Of a DNA stretch of 64,000 nt, positions 57,739 through 64,000 are shown one piece after another. Origin of the DNA: Rhizobium grahamii CCGE 502 (lineage in GTDB: Bacteria; Pseudomonadota; Alphaproteobacteria; Rhizobiales; Rhizobiaceae). The notes under the pieces were generated by a model. It was not told the origin of the DNA. It ran no database searches and saw only the letters and a list, made by a program, of their open reading frames with translations. The number at the start of each line of letters is the position of its first letter. The first letter of the stretch is position 1. A program made the position numbers and the translations under genes. The stretch is taken from positions 124,001 to 188,000 of the forward strand of contig NZ_AEYE02000004.1 of the NCBI RefSeq assembly GCF_000298315.2, in the 5' to 3' direction.

Positions 57739-58206
57739 ATGTCGAAAACGCTTCTATATGGTGCCACCAAGGTGGACGAGGACAATAGCGCCTATTCCGC
57801 CCTCACAAGTCTCGAGCAGTTTCAATGGCGCAATCGCGTCTTGGTCATCTTCGCGGATAAGAAGAATGCACGGGCCGCGCGCCAGGAAAATCAACTGCTT
57901 GCCAACCGGGATTCCTTGCAGGAACGCGACATCGTCCTTCTCAAGATTGTCGGCGGCAGCGTCAGAGTGCTTTTCGGGGCAGGTGAAAATCTCGACGCTG
58001 CGGCGATCGCAAGCGAACTCGGCAATCCGACGGTTGGAGAATTTGTCGCCTTTCTCGTCGGCAAGGACGGGACGGTGAAGCTAAAGGTCGGCGAGCCGAT
58101 CACCAGCGGCGAACTGTTCACGATTGTCGATGGCATGCCAGTGCGAGCAGCGGAGGTTGCTGCAGAGAAGCAGCAGATCAGCGGCGAGCCTGACAAGCGT
58201 GATTGA
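57739..58206 (+). CDS. DUF4174-domain protein
   Basis: The 155-residue product shows the DUF4174 pattern: LTSLEQFQWRNRVLVIFADK, the RQENQLLANRDSLQERDIVL stretch, VAFLVGKDGTVKLKVGEPIT and VDGMPVRAAEV. Fold is likely thioredoxin-like by layout; function unknown and I see no catalytic Cys pair. A possible in-frame ATG at 57733 lies only 3 nt after the ribosome site AGGAG, so 57739 (9 nt) is preferred. No signal peptide, in contrast to many family members. Confidence 0.75.
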   Translation: MSKTLLYGATKVDEDNSAYSALTSLEQFQWRNRVLVIFADKKNARAARQENQLLANRDSLQERDIVLLKIVGGSVRVLFGAGENLDAAAIASELGNPTVGEFVAFLVGKDGTVKLKVGEPITSGELFTIVDGMPVRAAEVAAEKQQISGEPDKRD

Positions 58207-58227
58207 CCATCATGCGCTGCGCCGATG

Positions 58228-59109
58228 TCACAGAAATATGTGGCGCTCGGCAGCGACGAGTTCCTGCAGGAAATCGGAAACCGTGCGTACCCGCACGAGT
58301 TCCCGCGCGCTCTCGTGAAACGTCGTCCAATAGGCCCGCCGGATCGAAATATCCGGCAGGATGCGTACGAGTGCCGAGTGCTGGCGCGCGATGTAATCAT
58401 GCAGGATGCCGATGCCGGCGCCTGAGAGCACCGCTTCTGTCTGCCCCGTCGCCGATGAAATTTCGAAGCGGGCGTTCCAGTTGCGCATCACCTCTCCGGT
58501 GAAATTCAGCGACTGCGAGAAGATCAGATCCTCGACGTAGCCGATCCGCCGATGCTGCTTCAACTGCTCTGCATCGGCGGGCAGGCCACTGAGTTCGGCA
58601 TAGCTCCTCGACGCATAAAGACCGAGCGTGTAGTCGGTCAGTTTGGCCGACACCAGACGGCCCTGCTCAGGCCGTTCAAGCGTGATGGCGATATCGGCCT
58701 CGCGCTGCGAGAGCGAGAACGACCGCGGCACTGGCACAAGCTGGATCTTCAGTTCCGGATGGCGCTCGATCAGCCGGCCCATGCGGGGCGCAAGAAACGA
58801 AACCCCGAAACCGTCCGGCGCCCCCACGCGCACGCTTCCCGCGATTGCTGTATCCGTTCGACCGAGGTTGGCCTGTACGGAAAGCATTTCGGTTTCCATC
58901 CGCTCCGCAGAAGCTAGGAAAACCTCGCCTTCCGCCGTCAATTCGCAGCCGTTTGTGCGGCGGACGAAGAGGCGGCTCTTCAGTGCCTCCTCCAGCGAGG
59001 TCAGTCGCCGTGAAAGCGTGGCGTGGTTGAGCCCCAACCTCTTTGATGCCGCCAAGATCTGACCCGTGCGGGCGACAGCAAGGAAGATGCGAACGTCATC
59101 CCAGTTCAT
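58228..59109 (-). CDS. LysR-family transcriptional regulator
   Basis: The 293-residue product has the LysR winged helix (MNWDDVRIFLAVARTGQILA, ASKRLGLNHATLSRRLTSLE, LFVRRTNGCELTAEGE) and a substrate-binding-like domain from about residue 90. Its start codon overlaps the stop of the upstream ABM-domain gene by 4 nt, so both come from one promoter facing away from mmsA. It could control mmsA across the 186-nt divergent gap; the effector is unknown. Confidence 0.88.
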   Translation of the reverse strand: MNWDDVRIFLAVARTGQILAASKRLGLNHATLSRRLTSLEEALKSRLFVRRTNGCELTAEGEVFLASAERMETEMLSVQANLGRTDTAIAGSVRVGAPDGFGVSFLAPRMGRLIERHPELKIQLVPVPRSFSLSQREADIAITLERPEQGRLVSAKLTDYTLGLYASRSYAELSGLPADAEQLKQHRRIGYVEDLIFSQSLNFTGEVMRNWNARFEISSATGQTEAVLSGAGIGILHDYIARQHSALVRILPDISIRRAYWTTFHESARELVRVRTVSDFLQELVAAERHIFL

Positions 59110-59420
59110 GGTTTGGCGCGCATTGCGATTGGATCGACGTCGAGCAGCGTCAGGGACGTTACCATGCCTGCGGTCGCGTTCTTGTATTTGAGGAAATGCG
59201 GCGTCAGCAGATGCGCTTCATAAGCCGTCCGGTTCGCGTACACTTCCAGGATACGGATACTGTTGGGACTGTCTTTGATGGAGACCGCATTCAGCGACAG
59301 AACGCCGGGCTCCAGTGCGACGGACGCCTCGATCTCCTCGGCCAGCAGAGCCTGATAGGGTTCAAGCTGAGCGGGGTCGATCTCGAGTTCCGCAATTCTG
59401 ACAACCAGTTTCCCGTTCAT
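59106..59420 (-). CDS. ABM-domain (YgiN-like) monooxygenase family protein
   Basis: The 104-residue product (MNGKLVVRIAELEIDPAQLE) has the ferredoxin-like ABM fold: EPYQALLAEEIEASVALEPG, VLSLNAVSIKDSPNSIRILE, VYANRTAYEAHLLTPHFLKY. Relatives include quinol monooxygenase YgiN and many proteins of unknown role. It leads a two-gene unit with lysR. Length equals the family norm of about 100 residues. Confidence 0.85.
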   Translation of the reverse strand: MNGKLVVRIAELEIDPAQLEPYQALLAEEIEASVALEPGVLSLNAVSIKDSPNSIRILEVYANRTAYEAHLLTPHFLKYKNATAGMVTSLTLLDVDPIAMRAKP

Positions 59421-59606
59421 TGAAGCACTATCTCCTCTCCAGTTTGGGTCGTCCGTGGTAGTCTAATCGCGCCCTTTACAGACATTGGAAGCATCAGCTC
59501 GATTTGCCGAGCTTCAATTTCCGCACAACGGTTGCTTATCTCAGCTCATTGATTTGTGCAAATTGTAGTGCGATTGTTCGCCATCCAAAAAACAGGAGGA
59601 GCACTC

Positions 59607-61103
59607 ATGCGTGAGATTGGTCATTTCATCGGCGGTAAGCATGTCGCCGGCACCAGCGGCCGCACCAGCAACGTCTACAATCCGGCAACTGGCGAAGTCC
59701 AGGCAACGGTAGCGCTTGCAAGCGTCGAGGACATGCGCGTCGCTGTCGAGAACGCCAAGGCCGCTCAGCCCAAGTGGGCCGCCACCAACCCGCAGCGTCG
59801 CGCCCGCGTTTTCTTCAAGTTCGTCGAGCTGCTGAACAAACACATGGACGAACTCGCGACCCTTCTCTCCACCGAACACGGCAAGACGGTCGAGGACTCG
59901 AAGGGCGATATCGTCCGCGGTCTTGAAGTCTGCGAATTCGTCTGCGGCATCCCGCACCTTCAGAAGGGCGAATTTACCGAGGGCGCGGGTCCGGCGATCG
60001 ACATGTACTCGATGCGCCAGGCAGTCGGCATCGGTGCGGGTATCACCCCGTTCAACTTCCCGGCGATGATCCCGATGTGGATGTTTGCACCGGCGATCGC
60101 CTGCGGCAACGCCTTCATCCTGAAGCCGTCCGAGCGCGATCCGTCCGTTCCGATCCGCCTGGCAGAACTCATGATCGAAGCTGGTCTTCCGGCCGGCATC
60201 CTCAACGTCGTCAACGGTGACAAGGCCGCCGTCGATGCGATCCTGACCGACCCGGATATCGGTGCTGTTTCCTTCGTCGGCTCCACACCCATCGCCCGTT
60301 ACGTCTATGGAACGGCTGCCATGAACGGCAAGCGCGCCCAGTGCTTCGGCGGCGCCAAGAACCACATGATCATCATGCCGGACGCCGACATGGATCAGGC
60401 TGTCAACGCTCTGATGGGTGCGGGTTACGGTTCCGCCGGCGAGCGCTGCATGGCGATCTCGGTCGCTGTCCCGGTTGGTGAGGACACCGCCAATCGCCTG
60501 GTCGAAAAGCTGGCACCGAAGATCGAGTCGCTGCGCATCGGTCCCTACACCGATGAGAAGGCCGACATGGGCCCGCTCGTCACCAGGGACGCCTATAACA
60601 GGGTCAACGGCCTCATCGATCGCGGCGTGGAGCAGGGCGCCAAGCTCGTCGTCGATGGCCGCGGCTTCAAGCTGCAAGGCTACGAAGACGGTTACTTCGT
60701 CGGCGGTACGCTGTTCGATCATGTCACGCCCGACATGGACATCTACAAGACCGAGATCTTCGGGCCGGTTCTTTCCGTGGTTCGCGCCAAGAACTACGAG
60801 GAAGCGCTCGATCTGCCGATGAAGCACGAATATGGCAATGGCGTCGCGATCTATACCCGTGACGGCGATGCCGCCCGCGACTTCGCCTCGCGCATCAACA
60901 TCGGCATGATCGGCATCAATGTGCCGATTCCGGTTCCGCTCGCCTACCATTCCTTCGGCGGCTGGAAGGCATCGAGCTTCGGCGACCTCAATCAGCACGG
61001 TTCGGACTCGATTAAATTCTGGACCAAGACGAAGACGATCACCGCGCGCTGGCCCTCGGGCATCAAGGACGGTGCCGAATTCGTCATGCCGACGATGAAG
61101 TAA
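59607..61103 (+). CDS. mmsA: CoA-acylating methylmalonate-semialdehyde dehydrogenase MmsA
   Basis: MmsA oxidises malonate or methylmalonate semialdehyde to acetyl- or propionyl-CoA in valine, inositol and thymine breakdown. The 498-residue product is an ALDH-superfamily enzyme with catalytic Cys281 in GSAGERCMAIS and CFGGAKNHMIIMPDADMD, where the usual general-base Glu of hydrolytic ALDHs is absent, as in CoA-acylating forms. AACAGGAGGAGC precedes the ATG. The rhizobial ortholog is sometimes called iolA. No other inositol gene is nearby. Confidence 0.94.
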   Translation: MREIGHFIGGKHVAGTSGRTSNVYNPATGEVQATVALASVEDMRVAVENAKAAQPKWAATNPQRRARVFFKFVELLNKHMDELATLLSTEHGKTVEDSKGDIVRGLEVCEFVCGIPHLQKGEFTEGAGPAIDMYSMRQAVGIGAGITPFNFPAMIPMWMFAPAIACGNAFILKPSERDPSVPIRLAELMIEAGLPAGILNVVNGDKAAVDAILTDPDIGAVSFVGSTPIARYVYGTAAMNGKRAQCFGGAKNHMIIMPDADMDQAVNALMGAGYGSAGERCMAISVAVPVGEDTANRLVEKLAPKIESLRIGPYTDEKADMGPLVTRDAYNRVNGLIDRGVEQGAKLVVDGRGFKLQGYEDGYFVGGTLFDHVTPDMDIYKTEIFGPVLSVVRAKNYEEALDLPMKHEYGNGVAIYTRDGDAARDFASRINIGMIGINVPIPVPLAYHSFGGWKASSFGDLNQHGSDSIKFWTKTKTITARWPSGIKDGAEFVMPTMK

Positions 61104-61122
61104 ACCACGGAACGACCTATCG

Positions 61123-61150
61123 AATTGGGGGCTTCTGCCCCCAATTTGCA
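61123..61150 (+). terminator. Likely terminator after mmsA
   Basis: AATTGGGGGC (61123-61132) pairs exactly with GCCCCCAATT (61137-61146) around TTCT. The tail TGCATTTC has few T, so efficiency may be modest. Confidence 0.7.
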
Positions 61151-61240
61151 TTTCAGGACTTCGGCGGGAGTTTCCCGCCAGTGCTGACGCCGACGAGTTG
61201 CCGCTGGACGCATTGTCGCGGCAATCCGCCTCACATAAGG

Positions 61241-61259
61241 TGAATATGAATTTCATATT
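61241..61259 (+). promoter_or_regulatory. Iron-responsive operator (IRO box) upstream of rirA
   Basis: TGA-N9-TCA (61241-61255), the IRO consensus used by RirA, is combined here with a perfect palindrome AATATGAA-T-TTCATATT (61243-61259). It lies about 70 nt before the rirA start. Autoregulation by RirA is the simple reading. Confidence 0.75.
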
Positions 61260-61326
61260 TTGGAATTGTTCAAAACTAGCAAAGCCCCTATATAGACGAT
61301 TGTAGAGGACGATTCTGGAGATCGGC

Positions 61327-61809
61327 ATGCGTTTGACCAAGCAGACCAACTATGCGGTTCGCATGTTGATGTATTGTGCTGCCAATGACGGGCAGTTGAG
61401 CCGGATTCCGGAGATCGCCAGGGCATACGGAGTTTCTGAGCTCTTCCTGTTCAAGATCCTGCAGCCGCTCAACAAGGCTGGTCTCGTCGAAACCGTCCGC
61501 GGTCGTAACGGTGGTGTGCGGCTCGGCAAGCCGGCGAAGGACATCAGTCTGTTCGACGTCGTTCGCGTTACCGAAGACAGCTTTGCGATGGCAGAGTGCT
61601 TCGAAGATGACGGCATGGTTGAATGCCCGCTTGTCGATAGCTGCGGTTTGAACTCTGCCTTGCGCAAGGCCCTCAACGCCTTCTTCGACGTGCTGACGCA
61701 ATATTCGATCGACGACCTCGTCAAGGCACGACCACAGATCAACTTCCTGCTTGGCCTGACCGGCGAACAGGAACACCGCAAGCCTCGCGTCGCGGCACCC
61801 GCCGCCTGA
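61327..61809 (+). CDS. rirA: Rhizobial iron regulator RirA (Rrf2 family)
   Basis: RirA is the global iron-responsive repressor of Rhizobiaceae, holding a labile [4Fe-4S] cluster. The 160-residue product has the Rrf2 winged helix (MRLTKQTNYAVRMLMYCAAN, IPEIARAYGVSELFLFKILQ, TVRGRNGGVRLGKPA) and the three cluster cysteines Cys91, Cys100 and Cys106 in MAECFEDDGMVECPLVDSCG. Length and sequence are very like known RirA. An IRO box lies upstream and a GC-rich terminator after the stop. Confidence 0.96.
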   Translation: MRLTKQTNYAVRMLMYCAANDGQLSRIPEIARAYGVSELFLFKILQPLNKAGLVETVRGRNGGVRLGKPAKDISLFDVVRVTEDSFAMAECFEDDGMVECPLVDSCGLNSALRKALNAFFDVLTQYSIDDLVKARPQINFLLGLTGEQEHRKPRVAAPAA

Positions 61810-61833
61810 TCAGCGATGACAAAGTTTTGATAG

Positions 61834-61872
61834 GGCCGCGGCTGCGCCAAGCGCCGCGGCCGTTCCGTTTTA
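61834..61872 (+). terminator. Terminator of rirA
   Basis: GGCCGCGGC (61834-61842) pairs with GCCGCGGCC (61853-61861), followed by GTTCCGTTTT. It lies 25 nt after the rirA stop. Confidence 0.8.
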
Positions 61873-62140
61873 GGGGAGTTTTTGTCGGGAAATTCGCGTG
61901 ACGCGTGTACGGAACTATCGCCGGCGACGCGAAATTATACCAAATGCGACAAGAATCGAGTTTATCCAGTCCGTTTATTTCTAAATGCGGCCCATTTTTG
62001 GCGGAAAATTACTAAAGTTGTCCGTCTGGAAAAATTTTCCACTTCGGTCGTTGATTTCAGCAAACAAATGTCGTTCCATCTGCCGTCATTCCGGGGTCCC
62101 CGGGGTCTCAAATAAAAGAACAAATCTGGGAAATGATATC
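61873..62140 (+). other. dppA promoter and leader region
   Basis: No gene seen in 268 nt. The region becomes AT-rich towards 62040 and has a perfect 13-bp palindrome CCGGGGTCCCCGG near 62092-62104, just before the dppA ribosome site (GGGAAATG). This could be a structured leader. Promoter boxes cannot be placed with confidence. Confidence 0.5.
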
Positions 62141-63736
62141 ATGAAAAAGATGTCTGTCTTGCTGGCCGCGACGGTCCTGGCTTCGGCCATGGCATCCGCA
62201 GCCTGGTCCAAAACGCTCGTTTACTGCTCCGAAGGGTCGCCGGAAGGCTTCGATCCGGGCATCTACACTGCAGGTACCACCTTCGACGCTTCCTCGCGTA
62301 CGGTTTATAGCCGTCTCGTCGAGTTCCAGCACGGCAAGACCGAAATCGAGCCGGGCCTGGCTGAAAGCTGGACGGTTTCCGACGACGGTACGGTCTACAC
62401 CTTCAAGCTGCGTCCGGGCGTCAAGTTCCAGACCACCGAATTCTTCACGCCGAGCCGCGATCTGAACGCTGACGACGTCGTCTTTTCGTTCGAGCGCCAG
62501 CTGAAGGCTGACGGCCCGTGGGCCAAGTACGTCGCCGGCGTTTCCTACGAATATGCCGCTGGCATGGGCTTCCCGGAACTGATCAAGTCGGTCGAAAAAG
62601 TCGACGACCTGACCGTCAAGTTCACGCTGAACCATCCGGAAGCACCGTTCCTCGCCGACCTGGCAATGGACTTCGCGTCCGTCCTGTCGAAGGAATATGC
62701 CGACAAGCTTCAGGCTGACGGCAAGATGGAACAGATGAACCAGATGCCGCTTGGCACTGGTCCGTACACCTTCGTTGCTTATCAGCCGGATGCCGTCATT
62801 CGCTACAAGGCAAACGAAACCTACTTCAAGGGCAAGGAAAAGATCGACGATCTCGTGTTCGCGATCACCCCGGACGCTTCCGTCCGCGCTCAGAAGCTGA
62901 AGGCCGGCGAGTGCCACATCATGCCGTACCCGAATGCGGCTGACATCAAGGACCTGCAGACGGACTCGAACCTGAAGGTTCTGGAACAGCCGGGCCTGAA
63001 CGTTTCCTATCTCGCCTACAACACGCTCCAGGCTCCGTTCGACAAGGCCGAAGTGCGCCAGGCGCTGAACATGGCGATCAACAAGCAGGCGATCGTCCAG
63101 GCCGTCTTCCAGGGCGCCGGCCAGGTTGCCAAGAACCCGATCCCGCCGACGATGTGGTCGTATAACGACGACATCAAGGATGACGTCTACAACCCGGACG
63201 AAGCAAAGAAGATGCTCGAAAAGGCTGGCGTCAAGGATCTCTCGATGAAGATCTGGGCAATGCCGGTTTCGCGTCCGTACATGCTGAACGCACGTCGCGC
63301 CGCTGAACTGATGCAGGCTGACCTCGCAAAGGTCGGCGTCAAGGTCGACATCGTCACCCACGAATGGGCCGAATACCTGAAGCTCTCCAAGGATAAGGCC
63401 CGTGACGGTGCTGCGATCCTCGGCTGGACTGGCGACAACGGCGACCCGGACAACTTCCTTGACACTCTGCTCGGCTGCGAAGCCGTTGGCGGCAACAACC
63501 GCGCACAGTGGTGCAACAAGGAATTCGACGATCTCGTGAAGAAGGCCAAGAAGACCGCTGACGTCGCGGAGCGCACCAAGCTCTACGAACAGGCGCAGGT
63601 CGTCTTCAAGAAGGAAGCTCCGTGGGCGACGATCGATCACTCCACGGAATTCGTACCGATGAGCGCCAAGGTTTCCGGCTACGTGCAGGATCCGGTCGGT
63701 GTTCACCGTTTCGACGGCGTTGATATCGCCGAGTAA
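62141..63736 (+). CDS. dppA: Dipeptide ABC transporter substrate-binding protein DppA
   Basis: DppA binds dipeptides (and, in some rhizobia, delta-aminolevulinate or heme) in the periplasm. The 531-residue product has a Sec signal (MKKMSVLLAATVLASAMASA, cleaved near AWSK), then the SBP_bac_5 family start TLVYCSEGSPEGFDPGIYTA, the signature AESWTVSDDGTVYTFKLRPG and ILGWTGDNGDPDNFLDTLLG near the C-terminus. It heads a dpp operon; a strong hairpin separates it from dppB. Codon use is highly biased, fitting high expression. Confidence 0.95.
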   Translation: MKKMSVLLAATVLASAMASAAWSKTLVYCSEGSPEGFDPGIYTAGTTFDASSRTVYSRLVEFQHGKTEIEPGLAESWTVSDDGTVYTFKLRPGVKFQTTEFFTPSRDLNADDVVFSFERQLKADGPWAKYVAGVSYEYAAGMGFPELIKSVEKVDDLTVKFTLNHPEAPFLADLAMDFASVLSKEYADKLQADGKMEQMNQMPLGTGPYTFVAYQPDAVIRYKANETYFKGKEKIDDLVFAITPDASVRAQKLKAGECHIMPYPNAADIKDLQTDSNLKVLEQPGLNVSYLAYNTLQAPFDKAEVRQALNMAINKQAIVQAVFQGAGQVAKNPIPPTMWSYNDDIKDDVYNPDEAKKMLEKAGVKDLSMKIWAMPVSRPYMLNARRAAELMQADLAKVGVKVDIVTHEWAEYLKLSKDKARDGAAILGWTGDNGDPDNFLDTLLGCEAVGGNNRAQWCNKEFDDLVKKAKKTADVAERTKLYEQAQVVFKKEAPWATIDHSTEFVPMSAKVSGYVQDPVGVHRFDGVDIAE

Positions 63737-63775
63737 TCAAAATTATGCAAAGATGCCCGGCAATCCCGGGCTTGG

Positions 63776-63806
63776 CCGGCGGTCAGGTTTGATACCTGAC
63801 CGCCGG
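63776..63806 (+). other. Intercistronic hairpin between dppA and dppB
   Basis: CCGGCGGTCAGGT (63776-63788) pairs exactly with ACCTGACCGCCGG (63794-63806) around TTGAT. A shorter stem (GCCCGG/CCGGGC near 63755-63771) precedes it. No T-run follows. Such hairpins protect the binding-protein part of an ABC-transporter mRNA and lower downstream expression. Confidence 0.7.
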
Positions 63807-63826
63807 AACACTATGGACACTTGCCA

Positions 63827-64000
63827 ATGTTGCGATTTCTCATCGGACGCCTTGCGATCCTGATCCCAACCTTCATCGGCGTTTCACTCATCGCCTTCTC
63901 GTTCATCCGACTGCTGCCCGGTGACCCGGTCATGCTGATGTCGGGCGAGCGCGTGATGGCGCCGGAACGCCATGCCCAGGTCATGCATGATCTCGGCCTC
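63827..64000 (+). CDS. dppB: Dipeptide ABC transporter permease DppB, N-terminal part (cut by window end)
   Basis: The first 58 codons (MLRFLIGRLAILIPTFIGVS, then LIAFSFIRLLPGDPVMLMSG) show the first membrane segment and the RLLPGDP motif near residue 29 found in DppB/OppB permeases. The gene continues past the window. It follows dppA by 90 nt with the hairpin between them. Confidence 0.92.
   Translation, partial: MLRFLIGRLAILIPTFIGVSLIAFSFIRLLPGDPVMLMSGERVMAPERHAQVMHDLGL

Noticed and set aside
59541-61349. 602-residue - strand frame opposite mmsA
   Set aside because: Shadow of mmsA, without recognisable motifs; its start lies in the rirA region.
62108-63706. 532-residue - strand frame opposite dppA
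   Set aside because: Shadow of a highly biased, highly expressed gene; no family features.

Overview
The window is a 64 kb piece of a high-GC alphaproteobacterial chromosome, almost certainly from the Rhizobiaceae (Sinorhizobium/Ensifer or a close Rhizobium). Reasons: a flgK-flgL-flaF-flbT-flgD-fliQ-flhA-fliR flagellar block, an aglR-aglEFGAK alpha-glucoside locus next to zwf-pgl-edd, a CbrA-like cell-cycle kinase next to a phasin gene, the rhizobial iron regulator rirA, and a tRNA-His of the alphaproteobacterial type without G-1. The gene order agrees with what I recall of the S. meliloti chromosome; this is memory, not a search. It reads as core chromosome: no insertion sequence, integrase, prophage or CRISPR array was seen.

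Layout. 1-9.3 kb: late flagellar genes on the + strand, tightly packed, ending in four small genes that look like FliJ-, FlgJ-, FlgN- and FliL-type parts. 9.5-12.2 kb: a WecG/TagA-type glycosyltransferase and a Wzz/GumC-type chain-length protein, with CtrA-like half-sites upstream. 12.3-13.2 kb: folD. 13.2-21 kb: aglR and aglEFGAK, with two LacI-type operators between aglR and aglE. 21.3-25.8 kb: a PilZ-like gene and, convergent to it, zwf-pgl-edd (Entner-Doudoroff entry), with a perfect 24-bp-stem terminator between them. 25.9-28.7 kb: puuA-puuB (gamma-glutamylputrescine pathway). 28.8-35.1 kb: a flavoprotein, a 47-residue membrane peptide and two methyl-accepting chemotaxis proteins. 35.4-39.4 kb: a LysR regulator, aceA with a small downstream gene, and a divergent ScfR/RamB-type regulator. 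39.6-43.6 kb: potFGHI, with potF broken by a one-base frameshift. 43.6-47.6 kb: an AsmA-like protein and acetoacetyl-CoA synthetase. 47.9-52.2 kb: cbrA-like kinase and a phasin gene with PhaR-type sites. 52.4-59.4 kb: tRNA-His, aldo/keto reductase, ppk2, a pit remnant and several small or unknown genes. 59.1-64 kb: LysR plus ABM-domain protein, mmsA, rirA with an iron-responsive operator, and dppA-dppB (dppB cut by the window edge).

How the parts fit. Alpha-glucosides imported by AglEFGK and cut by AglA give glucose, which Zwf-Pgl-Edd can carry into the Entner-Doudoroff route. Acetoacetyl-CoA synthetase, isocitrate lyase and the phasin belong to acetyl-CoA, glyoxylate and polyhydroxybutyrate metabolism. 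PotFGHI with PuuAB would take up and degrade putrescine. Flagella, two chemoreceptors and CbrA link motility to the CtrA cell-cycle circuit.

No clearly new multi-gene system was found. The most useful second looks are the frameshifted potF, the pit remnant with a 44-residue membrane ORF at its broken end, unannotated small membrane proteins, a structured 490-nt gap before a small HTH gene, and several well-formed operators.
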